Of a DNA stretch of 64,000 nucleotides, positions 54,277 through 62,738 are shown one piece after another. The notes below the pieces were generated by a model. That model was not told the DNA's origin. It saw only the letters and a list, made by a program, of their open reading frames with translations, and searched no databases. Numbering within the stretch: the stretch's first letter is position 1; every line of letters starts with the position of its first letter. Both the position numbers and the translations under genes were made by a program. Source of the DNA: Actinopolymorpha rutila (GTDB lineage Bacteria > Actinomycetota > Actinomycetes > Propionibacteriales > Actinopolymorphaceae); contig NZ_JACBZH010000001.1 in NCBI RefSeq assembly GCF_013407855.1, positions 3,038,001 to 3,102,000 of the forward strand, in the 5' to 3' direction.

Positions 54277-55164
54277 TCAGCCGGCGGACTCGCCACCGGA
54301 GGACTCGGGCCCGACGGACCGCGCGTGTTCCTCCACGACGTCGGCGAGGGTCTGGGCCAGCAGCCCGGCGACCGGCATGGCCACCCCCGCGACCCGGCCG
54401 GCGGCGACCACCTCCCACAGGTCCTTGCTCCACGGCCGGGACCGGACGGGCACCTCCGACGCGTCGTAGGCCTGCGCCGTGCGGTCGAAGAAGCCCCACT
54501 CACGCGCCGACCAGGAGTCGCCGGTGCTGGTGCGGGCGACCTCCAGGACGGTCTCGACCGGGACCTCGTGTGCCTGCGCCAGGCGCAGCGCCTCGTGGGT
54601 GCCGGCGAGGGAGGCGAACATCATCAGCTGGTTGGCGAGCTTGACCGCGGCACCCGCCCCGGGCGGCCCGGCGTGCACCACCTGCTCGGCGATCGTGTCG
54701 AGGTAGGGCCGCGCCGGGTCCAGCGCCCCCTCGTCCGCACCGACCATGACCGTGAGCGCCCCTCGTTCAGCACGTTCGGCCCCACCGCTCACGGGCGCGT
54801 CCAGGAACGCCAGCGAACGCTTCCGGGCGCGCTCACCGAGCTCCCGTGCCGTCGCGGGCAGCACCGTGCTGTGCACGGCGAGCACCGCGTCGTCGGCCAG
54901 CTGGCCGAGCAGCTTCGGGGTGTCCAGTACGGCGGTCACGGTGTCGTCGTCGGGTACGGCGAGAGCGAGCACCTGGCAACCGGCGAGGTCGCCGAGGGAG
55001 TCCGCGCCGTCCGCACCACGCTCGGCCATCGTGGCGACCGGGCCCGGGTTCACGTCGTACGCCGTGACCGACCACCCGGCCCGAACCAGCGCGGTGGCCA
55101 TCGGGAGTCCGAGGTTGCCCAGCCCGACGAACCCGATCCGGGCCGATTTCGGTAGCGCGGCCAT
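54277..55164 (-). CDS. 3-hydroxyisobutyrate dehydrogenase-type NAD(P)-dependent oxidoreductase
   Basis: A 295-residue beta-hydroxyacid dehydrogenase. GFVGLGNLGLPMA binds NAD(P), DAPVSGGAERAERGALTVMVG is the substrate-binding signature, and the Lys of GAGAAVKLANQLMM is the catalytic residue. Family substrates are 3-hydroxyisobutyrate, tartronate semialdehyde, or related 3-hydroxy acids. The ATG at 55164 has GAGGAG upstream. It is divergent from a GntR regulator across an 87-bp gap holding a GntR-type operator, so it probably belongs to the same catabolic pathway as the importer and CoA genes. Confidence 0.87.
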   Translation of the reverse strand: MAALPKSARIGFVGLGNLGLPMATALVRAGWSVTAYDVNPGPVATMAERGADGADSLGDLAGCQVLALAVPDDDTVTAVLDTPKLLGQLADDAVLAVHSTVLPATARELGERARKRSLAFLDAPVSGGAERAERGALTVMVGADEGALDPARPYLDTIAEQVVHAGPPGAGAAVKLANQLMMFASLAGTHEALRLAQAHEVPVETVLEVARTSTGDSWSAREWGFFDRTAQAYDASEVPVRSRPWSKDLWEVVAAGRVAGVAMPVAGLLAQTLADVVEEHARSVGPESSGGESAG

Positions 55165-55202
55165 GGGCGGTCTCCTCTGGTCGGCGGTGATCTTGGTGAC
55201 TA

Positions 55203-55212
55203 TTGTCTACAA
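55203..55212. promoter_or_regulatory. Candidate GntR (FCD) operator
   Basis: TTGTCTACAA is a dyad (TTGT and ACAA around CT) of the TNGTNNACNA form bound by FadR-like GntR proteins. It lies in the short divergent gap between the dehydrogenase gene and the GntR gene, where one bound dimer could repress both. Confidence 0.65.
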
Positions 55213-55251
55213 CAGGCAAGCGCCTTCCACAATCGCCGAAGGGAACGCTTC

Positions 55252-55974
55252 GTGGCCGGACGTCGCCGCATCGACCCGCCGAGCCTGGTGCAACTCGCCG
55301 CCCAGGAGCTACGCCGGATGATCCTGGCCGGTGAGCTGGCGCCCGGTGAACGCCTGATCGAGGAGCGGCTCACCGAGGAGCTCGGGATCAGCCGGCCACC
55401 GCTGCGCGAGGCGATGCGGACGCTGCAGCACGAGGGCCTGGTCGAGATCACTCCGCGTCGCGGTGCGTCGGTGACCCGGTTGGCCGACAGCGACGTCGTG
55501 GAGATCCTGACGCTGAGGTCCGCGCTGGAGCGGCTGGCCGTCGAGATGGGCGTACCCGTGACCGATCCGGCCAGGCTCGCCCGCTGCCATGCGGCGCTGG
55601 CCGAGATGGAGCGCTGCGCCGAGCAGGCCGACCGCGCCCAGCTGGTCGAGCGGGGCTATGAGTTCCACCGCGCGATCGTCGGCCTTGCCGGCCACCGGCG
55701 GCTGGAGGGGACCTACGACTCGCTGCACCAGCAGCTCCTGTGGTGCATGGCGATGAACCTCCACACCCGCGAGCACTACTACGAGGATCTCGCCACCCAC
55801 GTCGCCCGTCACCGTGACCTGCTCGACCTGATCGAGGCCGGCGACCCGGACGCCGTACTGGAGTCGCTGGCGCACCACGGCGAGCGGTCGTTCACCCACG
55901 GCTTCCACCAGCCACAGCAAGGCGCAGGAACCGCAACAGACGCAACAGACGCACCAGACGCAGTGAGCAGGTGA
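55252..55974 (+). CDS. GntR family regulator, FadR (FCD) subgroup
   Basis: A 240-residue regulator with the winged helix at the N-terminus (LVQLAAQELRRMILAGELAPGERL, LTEELGISRPPLREAMRTLQHEGLV) and an FCD ligand domain (VEILTLRSALERLAVEMG, YEFHRAIVGLAGHRR, THVARHRDLLDLIEAGD), whose His and Asp/Glu residues normally hold a metal that contacts a carboxylate ligand. The last 20 residues are a Thr/Asp/Ala-rich tail. GTG start at 55252 with GAAGGGA upstream. It heads the transport/CoA operon with only 40 bp to the next gene and probably senses the imported acid or a derivative. Confidence 0.89.
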   Translation: MAGRRRIDPPSLVQLAAQELRRMILAGELAPGERLIEERLTEELGISRPPLREAMRTLQHEGLVEITPRRGASVTRLADSDVVEILTLRSALERLAVEMGVPVTDPARLARCHAALAEMERCAEQADRAQLVERGYEFHRAIVGLAGHRRLEGTYDSLHQQLLWCMAMNLHTREHYYEDLATHVARHRDLLDLIEAGDPDAVLESLAHHGERSFTHGFHQPQQGAGTATDATDAPDAVSR

Positions 55975-56014
55975 CAACGGCTACGCCCGACCAGCACCCC
56001 GAGAGAGGTGGACC

Positions 56015-57409
56015 GTGCACGGTAGCTCCGCACCTCACGATGTCGCTCGTCCCGACCTGTCCCGGCGAGGCTTCCTGGCCCGTGCCGGATTCGCCGCCGC
56101 CGGCCTCGGCTCCGTGGCCGCGGCGTGCTCACCGTTTCGTGGTGAGGTGGACGACGAGAAGTCCGGTTCCACCACGATCCGGTTCATCACCCCGGCCGAC
56201 CTGGGGCTGGAACGCACGCTCTACAAGCGTTATCTGAGGGACTTCGAGAAGGCTAACCCGGGCACCAAGGTCTCCGTGACCTTCGAGGCCTGGGACGACT
56301 ACATGACCAAGCTGCCCACGTTGCTGGCCGGCGGTGCCGTACCCGATCTCATCCACCAGCACCAGAGCATCGTGCAGGACTACGGCCACCGCGATGCGCT
56401 GCTCGACCTCGCGCCGTTGATGAAGCGGGACGGCATCGACCGGTCCGCGTTCGTGCCCGCGCTGATCGACGACTTCAGCGACGGCGGCAAGATCTACGGC
56501 ATTCCCAAGGACTCCGCGGCGTGGGGCGTCTACTACAACAAGGACATGTTCGACGCGGCCGGCGTGGCATATCCGAAGGACGACTGGACGATGGACGACC
56601 TTCGCGAGACCGCGCGGAAACTGACGCGGGACAAGCAGGGCCGCGGGCCGGGCGACCCGGGCTTCGACGGCAGGCAGATCAAGCAGTGGGGGCTGAACTG
56701 GCTGGCCCCGACGCCGACCGACTCCGAGACCAGCCGGGCGTTCGTACGGGCGTTCGGCGGTGACTGGTACGACGCGAAGTACCAGAAGACACTGGTCGAC
56801 CAGCCTCCCGCGCTCGCCGACTTCGAGTTCTTCCGGTCGATGCGGTGCGAGGACCGCAGCACGCCCTCTCCGTCGCAGGAGCTCGGCCAGGGTGACCCGT
56901 TCCGGTCCGGGCTGACGGCGATGTCGGTCAGCTTCCACTCCCAGGACTTCTTCCTGCGGCAGGAGAAGGCGAAGTTCTCGTGGGGGATCACGTTCGTGCC
57001 GAAGGGGCCGGGCGGGCAGTTCGTCGCGGTCGGCTGCAGCGGCTGGGCGATTCCCAAGCAGGCCAAGAACAAGGAGGCCGCCTGGAAGCTGCTGAAGCAC
57101 CTCACCAGCCCGCCGGTGCAGCAGGGTTTCGCCAAGCAGCACAGGTGGGGGCCGAGCGTGCGGGCGGCACTTGACTCGCTGGTGCCGAAGGACCCGACCG
57201 ACGGGTTCGTCAGGGTGCACGTCGACCCGTTGCTCGACCGCAGCGACCGTACGGTCATCAGCTTCAAGTTCCCGGCCAACCAGTCGCGGATCAAGGAGAT
57301 CTACGCCACGCAGTTCGATCCGCTGTGGACCACGTGTGCCACCAAGGATGTTCGTGGTGCCGCCGCGCAGACCAGGGCGCAGGTGGACTCGATCCTCGCG
57401 CAGGGGTGA
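56015..57409 (+). CDS. ABC importer extracellular solute-binding lipoprotein (family 1, Tat signal)
   Basis: A 464-residue binding protein. SRRGFLARAGFAAAGLGSVA is a twin-arginine signal ending in a lipobox with Cys at about 38, so the mature protein is a membrane-anchored lipoprotein. The mature part has the family-1 pattern: TTIRFITPADLG, LLAGGAVPDLIHQHQ, KIYGIPKDSAAWGVYYNKDMFDAAG, and GWAIPKQAKNKEAAWKLLKHL near the end. This family binds sugars and sugar derivatives. GTG start at 56015 with GAGAGAGG upstream. It lies between the GntR gene and two permease genes. Confidence 0.9.
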   Translation: MHGSSAPHDVARPDLSRRGFLARAGFAAAGLGSVAAACSPFRGEVDDEKSGSTTIRFITPADLGLERTLYKRYLRDFEKANPGTKVSVTFEAWDDYMTKLPTLLAGGAVPDLIHQHQSIVQDYGHRDALLDLAPLMKRDGIDRSAFVPALIDDFSDGGKIYGIPKDSAAWGVYYNKDMFDAAGVAYPKDDWTMDDLRETARKLTRDKQGRGPGDPGFDGRQIKQWGLNWLAPTPTDSETSRAFVRAFGGDWYDAKYQKTLVDQPPALADFEFFRSMRCEDRSTPSPSQELGQGDPFRSGLTAMSVSFHSQDFFLRQEKAKFSWGITFVPKGPGGQFVAVGCSGWAIPKQAKNKEAAWKLLKHLTSPPVQQGFAKQHRWGPSVRAALDSLVPKDPTDGFVRVHVDPLLDRSDRTVISFKFPANQSRIKEIYATQFDPLWTTCATKDVRGAAAQTRAQVDSILAQG

Positions 57410-57415
57410 TCGGCG

Positions 57416-58402
57416 ATGGTCACGCAGACGGCGAACCCGCGGGAGGAGCCGGCGACCCGCGGACGGGGCGGCCTCGGCGGCCTCGGCGGGAGGCGCGGGT
57501 CACGTGGCCCGCTCGGCACCCGGCGCCGGGAGGCGATCGACGGCTACCTGTTCATCGCGCCCTGGCTGGTCGGGTTCGTGTTCCTGGTCGCGGGTCCGAT
57601 GCTCGCCTCGCTGGTGATGGCCTTCCTGAACTGGGACCTGTTCAGTCCGCCCACCTGGGCGGGCCTCGGCAACTTCCGGTTGCTGCTGCACGACCGGCTG
57701 GTGGGGATCTCGTTGTGGAACACCGCGTTCTTCACCGTGATCAGCGTCCCGCTCAACCTGGTGACCGCACTCGGCGCGGCGATGCTGCTCAACCAGCGGG
57801 TGCATTTCCGCTCGGTGTTCCGGACGTTGTTCTACCTGCCCGCGGTGATGCCGGCGGTGGCGAACGCGATCCTGTGGTTCTGGATCCTCAACCCCGAGGT
57901 GGGCCTTGCCAACTCGCTGTTGCGCATGGTCGGGCTGCCCGAACTCCAGTGGCTGCAGGACCCGCACACCGCCAAGCCGTCGTTCATCCTGATGAACCTG
58001 TGGGGGATCGGCAACACCATGGTGATCTTCCTGGCCGGCCTGCAGGGCATTCCGCAGACGCTGCACGACGCCGCCCAGGTGGACGGCGCGAACTGGTGGC
58101 ACCGGTTCTGGGCGGTGACCGTGCCAATGCTCTCGCCGGTGATCCTGTTCAACCTCGTGCTCGGCGTCATCGCGTCGTTCCAGATCTTCACCAGCGCGTT
58201 CCTCCTTGCCGGGAACGGCGGACCGGAGCAGTCCACGTTGTTCTCGGTGCTCTACCTGTATCGCCTGGGGTTCGAGCAGTTCCGGATGGGCTACGCCGCG
58301 GCGTACGCGTGGGTGGTCTTCCTCGTCATCCTGGTCTTCTCGCTGGTGCAGTTCCGGCTGTCGCGGTCGTGGGTGCACTACGAGGGTGAGGACGCACGAT
58401 GA
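57416..58402 (+). CDS. ABC importer permease, MalF/UgpA type
   Basis: A 328-residue inner-membrane protein with six predicted helices from about residue 45 (YLFIAPWLVGFVFLVAGPML onward) and the cytoplasmic EAA loop DAAQVDGANWWHRFWAVTVPML that docks with the ATPase. The first 40 residues are a Gly/Arg-rich cytoplasmic extension. Starts six bases after the binding-protein stop and overlaps the second permease by ATGA. No ATPase gene is in the operon, so a shared MsiK/UgpC-like subunit encoded elsewhere is expected. Confidence 0.91.
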   Translation: MVTQTANPREEPATRGRGGLGGLGGRRGSRGPLGTRRREAIDGYLFIAPWLVGFVFLVAGPMLASLVMAFLNWDLFSPPTWAGLGNFRLLLHDRLVGISLWNTAFFTVISVPLNLVTALGAAMLLNQRVHFRSVFRTLFYLPAVMPAVANAILWFWILNPEVGLANSLLRMVGLPELQWLQDPHTAKPSFILMNLWGIGNTMVIFLAGLQGIPQTLHDAAQVDGANWWHRFWAVTVPMLSPVILFNLVLGVIASFQIFTSAFLLAGNGGPEQSTLFSVLYLYRLGFEQFRMGYAAAYAWVVFLVILVFSLVQFRLSRSWVHYEGEDAR

Positions 58403-59289
58403 GCGCGACGAGGGTGAGCGCGACGAGGGTGACCGCGACGAGGGGCGGTGCGCGGAGGGGCCCTGCGATCGCTCGGCAGACGGTTCTGTACGCCGTGCTG
58501 GCGGCCCTCGCGGCCGTCTTCTCCATCCCGATGATCTGGCTGGTGTCCACGTCACTGAAGGCCCAGGGGCAGGTGTTCGCCTATCCGCCGGTGTGGGTGC
58601 CGAGCCCGGTGCGGTGGGTCAACTACCTGGAGGCGATGGACCGGGCACCGCTCCTGGTCTGGCTGGCCAACACCGCCATGATCACCATCCTGGCGATGGC
58701 GGGGACCCTGCTGTCGAGTTCGCTGGTGGCGTTCGGCTTCGCCAGGTTGCGGTTCCCGGGCCGGCGGCTGCTGTTCTACCTGCTGCTGTCCACGATGATG
58801 CTGCCGGACGTGGTGACGCTGGTGCCGCAGTTCGTGTTGTTCCGGTCGCTGGGCTGGGTGGACACGTTCGCGCCGCTGGTGGTGCCGGCGTTCCTCGGCG
58901 GCGGAGCTTTCAACATCTTTCTGGTGCGCCAGTTCTACCTGACGATCCCGCGTGACTTCGACGAGGCGGCCCGGCTCGACGGCGCCTCGAACCTGCGGAT
59001 CTGGTGGCACATCCTGCTGCCGCTGTCCCGGCCGGTGCTGGTCGCGGTGGGCATCTTCTCGTTCGTCTATCACTGGAACGACTTCCTGCTGCCGCTGATC
59101 TACCTGCAGAGTGAGGGAAACAAGACGCTGGCGCTCGGGCTGCGGGCGTTCATCTCGCCCACGGACGCGTCGTGGAACATCAGCATGGCGGCGTCGATGT
59201 TCCTGGTGGTCCCGGTGCTGATCGTGTTCTTCGTGGCGCAGCGGCAGTTCATCCGGGGCGTGGTGATGACCGGCATCTCGGGCAGGTGA
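58399..59289 (+). CDS. ABC importer permease, MalG/UgpE type
   Basis: A 296-residue membrane protein pairing with the preceding permease. Six helices, the periplasmic FAYPPVWVPSPVRWVNY segment and the EAA loop DEAARLDGASNLRIWWHILLPL are all as in MalG-type subunits. The N-terminus begins with three SATRV-like units encoded by 15-bp DNA repeats. The ATG overlaps the previous stop. Confidence 0.91.
   Translation: MSATRVSATRVTATRGGARRGPAIARQTVLYAVLAALAAVFSIPMIWLVSTSLKAQGQVFAYPPVWVPSPVRWVNYLEAMDRAPLLVWLANTAMITILAMAGTLLSSSLVAFGFARLRFPGRRLLFYLLLSTMMLPDVVTLVPQFVLFRSLGWVDTFAPLVVPAFLGGGAFNIFLVRQFYLTIPRDFDEAARLDGASNLRIWWHILLPLSRPVLVAVGIFSFVYHWNDFLLPLIYLQSEGNKTLALGLRAFISPTDASWNISMAASMFLVVPVLIVFFVAQRQFIRGVVMTGISGR
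58401..58445 (+). repeat. Three tandem 15-bp units at the start of the second permease gene
   Basis: Two identical copies of gagcgcgacgagggt and one near copy (gaccgcgacgagggg) directly follow the ATG and encode SATRV-SATRV-TATRG. Gain or loss of units would keep the reading frame. Confidence 0.9.
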
Positions 59290-59300
59290 GGGGAGCGCAC

Positions 59301-60524
59301 ATGGACCAGGCGAGCCTTTCGGGGGTACGCGTGGTGGAGGTCGGCGTCTTCATGGCCGCGCCGTTCGCCGGGATGCAACTCGCCGACCTCGGCGCCGACG
59401 TGGTGAAGGTGGAGCCGCCCGGGCGGGGAGACCCGGCCCGCCAGGTCGGGCCGTACCTGCGGGGTGAGGGGTCGGCGTTCGTCCGGCTCAACCGCAACAA
59501 GCGTTCGGTGGCGGTCGACCTGAAGCACCCGGACGGCAAGGTGGTGTTGACACGGTTGCTCACGACCGCCGACGTGTTCCTGCAGAACCTCCGCCCGGGG
59601 GCGATGGACGCGCTCGGCTTCGACTACGAGAGCGTGCGGGCGCTGAACCCGCGGCTGGTGTACGTGTCGCTGTCGGGATGGGGACAGGACGGCCCGCGGG
59701 CGAGCCTGCCCGGCCTGGACGTGATGACGCAGGCGCGGGCGGGGCTGATGAGCATCACGGGGGAGCCGGACGGCCCGCCGGCGAAGGTGGGCGTACCGCT
59801 GTGCGACCTCACCTGTGGGCTGTACGCCGCGCTGGCGGCGCTGGCCGCGTTGCGTGCGCGGGACGCGAGCGGGGAAGGGCAGCACGTCGACGTGTCGCTG
59901 TTCGAGTCGGCGGTGTCGATGGGCATCTGGGAGGCCGGGAGGTACTTCGCCACCGGCGAGGTCGGCGGCCGGCTGGGCTCGGCGCACCAGAGCACCGCCC
60001 CGTACCAGGCGTTCGCCACCGCCGACGGATGGGTGACGTTCGGCGCCGTCACGCCGCGCTCCTGGGTCGCGGCCTGTGACGTGCTGGGCCTGGGCGAACT
60101 GGCCGACGACCCGCGCCTTGCCGACGCCTACCAGCGACAGCTGCTGCGGGCCGAGTTGTCCCCGGTGATCGAGCGCGCAACCCGCGGTTGGCGAAGCGAC
60201 TACCTGGTGCGGGCGCTGGAGAAGGCCGGCGTTCCGTGCGCTCCGATCGCCGACTACGCCGAGGTGTTCACCGACGACCACCTGGGGGAGCGGGGCTACT
60301 ACTGGGACGCGCCGCACCCTACGCTCGGCGAGGTCCGCCAGCTCGGCTCGCCGATGCGGATGTCGGCGACCCCGCCGGTGCGCGGCCGAGCCGGCCCGTC
60401 GCTGGGCGCCGACAGCCGAGAGGTCCTGCGCGAGGCAGGATTCGCGATGTCGGAGATCGAGCGACTGGAAGCCGCCGGCGCGGTGCGGTGCGGTGCGACG
60501 GACCGGGAAGGACGTACCGAGTGA
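59301..60524 (+). CDS. Class III CoA-transferase (CaiB/BaiF family)
   Basis: A 407-residue family III CoA-transferase, which moves CoA between a CoA ester and a free carboxylic acid. The N-terminal VRVVEVGVFMAAPFAGMQLADLGADVVKVE block, NRNKRSVAVDLK, and SGWGQDGPRASLPGLD with the catalytic Asp140 are characteristic. The ATG at 59301 follows the permease by 12 bp with GAGGGGAG upstream, and its stop overlaps the crotonase gene by GTGA. Its place in an importer operon suggests that the transported compound, or a breakdown product, is activated as a CoA thioester. Confidence 0.9.
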   Translation: MDQASLSGVRVVEVGVFMAAPFAGMQLADLGADVVKVEPPGRGDPARQVGPYLRGEGSAFVRLNRNKRSVAVDLKHPDGKVVLTRLLTTADVFLQNLRPGAMDALGFDYESVRALNPRLVYVSLSGWGQDGPRASLPGLDVMTQARAGLMSITGEPDGPPAKVGVPLCDLTCGLYAALAALAALRARDASGEGQHVDVSLFESAVSMGIWEAGRYFATGEVGGRLGSAHQSTAPYQAFATADGWVTFGAVTPRSWVAACDVLGLGELADDPRLADAYQRQLLRAELSPVIERATRGWRSDYLVRALEKAGVPCAPIADYAEVFTDDHLGERGYYWDAPHPTLGEVRQLGSPMRMSATPPVRGRAGPSLGADSREVLREAGFAMSEIERLEAAGAVRCGATDREGRTE

Positions 60525-61309
60525 GTGACGACGGAGCCGCGGCGGAACTGCTCGTCGAGCGCGACGGTCCGGTGCTGCGGGTGACGTTCAACCGGCCGAA
60601 GCGGCGCAACGCCATGACCTGGGCGATGTACGACGGGCTGCTGGCCGCCTGCGACCAGGCCGAGTCCGACTCCTCGATCCGGGTCATGGTGCTGCGGGGC
60701 GCCGGTGACGAGGCGTTCGTCGCGGGCACCGACATCGGGCAGTTCGGGGAGTTCACCGACGGCGACTCCGGCGTGGCGTACGAGCGGAGGATGACCCGGC
60801 TGCTGGAAGCGGTGGCAGGGGTACGGGTGCCGACCGTCGCGGTGCTCACCGGCTACTGCGTCGGCGCGGGTCTCGCCATCGCCGCGTCGTGCGACCTGCG
60901 GATCGCCGCGCGCGGCACACGGTTCGGCGTACCGATCGCGCGGACCGTCGGCAACTGCCTGTCCACGGCCACGGTCGCGTTGCTGGTGGACAACCTCGGT
61001 CCCGCCCGCACGCTGGACATGGTGTTACGGGCCAGGCTGCTGGACGAGACCGAGGTCGCGGCGGCGGGATTCCTGTCGCAGGTGTGCGAGCTCGAGGACG
61101 TCGACGATGCCGCCGAGGCGCTGGTCGCCAGGCTGGTCGAGCACGCGCCGCTGACGATGTGGGCCACCAAGCAGGCCGTACGCCGGATCATGGCCGCGCG
61201 CGTTCCCGACGGCACCGATCTCGTGCACCGCGTCTACGACAGCGCGGACTTCCGGGCGGGCGTGGCGGCGTTCGTGGCCAAGCGGCGCGCCTCTTGGACC
61301 GGCACCTGA
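60521..61309 (+). CDS. Crotonase superfamily protein lacking both usual catalytic glutamates
   Basis: A 262-residue member of the enoyl-CoA hydratase/isomerase superfamily. The fold markers VTFNRPKRRNAMT, FVAGTDIGQF (oxyanion hole) and GYCVGAGLAIAASCDLRIA are clear. Aligned to rat mitochondrial enoyl-CoA hydratase, the two catalytic glutamates (144 and 164) fall on Ala119 and Ile139, the latter in GVPIARTVGNCLS. Simple hydratase chemistry is therefore doubtful; another crotonase reaction is more likely. It is translationally coupled to the CoA-transferase through GTGA and ends the operon; a strong terminator follows. Confidence 0.85.
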   Translation: MSDDGAAAELLVERDGPVLRVTFNRPKRRNAMTWAMYDGLLAACDQAESDSSIRVMVLRGAGDEAFVAGTDIGQFGEFTDGDSGVAYERRMTRLLEAVAGVRVPTVAVLTGYCVGAGLAIAASCDLRIAARGTRFGVPIARTVGNCLSTATVALLVDNLGPARTLDMVLRARLLDETEVAAAGFLSQVCELEDVDDAAEALVARLVEHAPLTMWATKQAVRRIMAARVPDGTDLVHRVYDSADFRAGVAAFVAKRRASWTGT

Positions 61310-61460
61310 AGTCTGTCCGCGGATCGACCTAGGGCGTGTTGCGACGGGGACGTCCTCAACGGGCGCGCCGCCCGCGGTGTAGGAGCTGAGACCGTCCCGC
61401 CAGGACTTCGGCAACCAGGGCAGCGAGGTCGTCAACCGTTGCTTCCTTCACGAACGCGAG

Positions 61461-61491
61461 CGGTGGCCGGGCCCACCGGGCCCGGCCACCG
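61461..61491. terminator. Strong bidirectional hairpin
   Basis: Fourteen-base arms cggtggccgggccc (61461-61474) and gggcccggccaccg (61478-61491) are perfectly complementary around a three-base loop. It sits between the convergent crotonase and secreted-protein genes, 30 bp from the latter. The 150 bp before it (61310-61460) show no convincing gene. Confidence 0.8.
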
Positions 61492-61521
61492 TGTCTCACC
61501 GTCGACTTCACGGTGTTGCTG

Positions 61522-62490
61522 TCAGAGCCGAGCCTTGCCGGCCGCCTTGGCCTCGGCCTGCGCGTCGGCCCGACGCTCCTTCACCTCACCGGACAGTTCG
61601 GCCTTGCGGTCCTGCGGCGCGGCCATCCGCATGGCGGCCGGAGCCTTCAGGTCCACGAACTGACCCGACACCGTGCCACGTACGCGGTTGTTCTCCCCGG
61701 TCGGCGCCGGGTCGTTCCCGGTGCCGGACAGGTTGCCGCGCACGATGTTGTTGCTCACCACGACGGTCCCGGAGTTGTTCGAGACGTCGACGTTCCCACC
61801 CCAGTAGCTCGTGCCGGAGCACGGAGCCAGCGGCCCGTCGGCCCCCAGCTGCAGGGTGTCGGAGTTGCCGGTGTAGCTGGCGTCCCCGTACACCTCGCTC
61901 TCGCAGAAGACCGAGCCCTCCTCGTTGTCGGCGACCATCAGCTTGCCGTCGATCGAGGAGTTGTAGACGTCCAGGTAACGCGTGCCCTGGCCGGTGAGCG
62001 CGCCACCGATCTGCGAGCCGTCCACGACGACCTCGCCCGGGACCGAGGCGTTGACCCGGCCGGTGACCTTGGAGTCGACGGCGTAGACGAAGCCGTCGTA
62101 CTCAGAACCCTCGTCGGACTTGGCGTTGACCGCGCCACCGAGGTTGCTGCCGTAGAAGTACGATCCGAACGCGTTGTCGGCCGTGACGTTCTTGATGATC
62201 GTGGTGTTGGAGGTGTCGACGTAGCCGTTCTCCGCCACGGTGACGGAACCCTTGAACGTCGCACCGTCCACGATCAGGTCGGCACCGGCCATGACCCGCA
62301 CGTTGCCCTCGATGGTGGTGCCGTTGAGCCAGCAGGCCTTGCCCGCCGGAACAACCAGGTCACCCGGAACGGTGACGGCACCGCCCTCGCCGACGCAACG
62401 AGTCACCAGGTCGGCGTTGGCCGGCATCGCGAACGCGATCCCGCCGGCTGCGACCAGAGACGTCGCGGCGATTGCGCTTCGTAGCTTCAT
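61522..62490 (-). CDS. Secreted beta-repeat protein, function unknown
   Basis: A 322-residue protein with a Sec signal (MKLRSAIAATSLVAAGGIAF, cleavage after ANA at about 26). The mature part to about residue 275 is a run of short hydrophobic/Gly/Asn units of about 20-25 residues, such as TTIEGNVRVMAGADLIVDG and SKVTGRVNASVPGEVVVDG, that suggest a beta-solenoid. Four cysteines (TRCVGEG, KACWLNG, VFCESE, APCSGT) could form two disulfides. The C-terminal 30 residues are a highly charged helix (DRKAELSGEVKERRADAQA). Resemblance to polymer-forming (bactofilin-like) or adhesin solenoids is only structural. ATG at 62490 with GGGGAGGA upstream. Confidence 0.75.
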   Translation of the reverse strand: MKLRSAIAATSLVAAGGIAFAMPANADLVTRCVGEGGAVTVPGDLVVPAGKACWLNGTTIEGNVRVMAGADLIVDGATFKGSVTVAENGYVDTSNTTIIKNVTADNAFGSYFYGSNLGGAVNAKSDEGSEYDGFVYAVDSKVTGRVNASVPGEVVVDGSQIGGALTGQGTRYLDVYNSSIDGKLMVADNEEGSVFCESEVYGDASYTGNSDTLQLGADGPLAPCSGTSYWGGNVDVSNNSGTVVVSNNIVRGNLSGTGNDPAPTGENNRVRGTVSGQFVDLKAPAAMRMAAPQDRKAELSGEVKERRADAQAEAKAAGKARL

Positions 62491-62636
62491 ATGGTGCGGT
62501 CCTCCCCTGTGTTGGTGGTCGGCCCGCGAGGAGGAACACGTGCAGATTCAAGAAAGTCCCCCCGTACGGACAAACATCATCTTTCACGAAAGGTCCGCTA
62601 TGTGAAGCTTGGTTCCATATGCTTCCGGAATCGGAC

Positions 62637-62658
62637 GTCCGTTCCGAATCGAACGGAC
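62637..62658 (-). terminator. Hairpin downstream of the lipoate-ligase gene
   Basis: GTCCGTTC (62637-62644) pairs with GAACGGAC (62651-62658) across a six-base loop, 80 bp after the stop of the ligase gene on the minus strand. The rest of 62491-62738 shows no gene and must include the promoter of the secreted-protein gene. Confidence 0.5.
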
Positions 62659-62738
62659 ACCCGCCGGCCATTTCCCCGCGTCGGCGAAATGCACTCCGTC
62701 CGCCCCGGCGCGTTGGTGGATTCGTGAGAACGCAGCCG

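Noticed and set aside
61310-61460. Possible insertion-sequence remnant; the sequence agggcgtgttgcgac and a short frame ending in a VVNRCF-like peptide recalled IS5-type transposase ends
   Set aside because: The resemblance is a few residues only, with no inverted repeats, target duplication or transposase domain visible.
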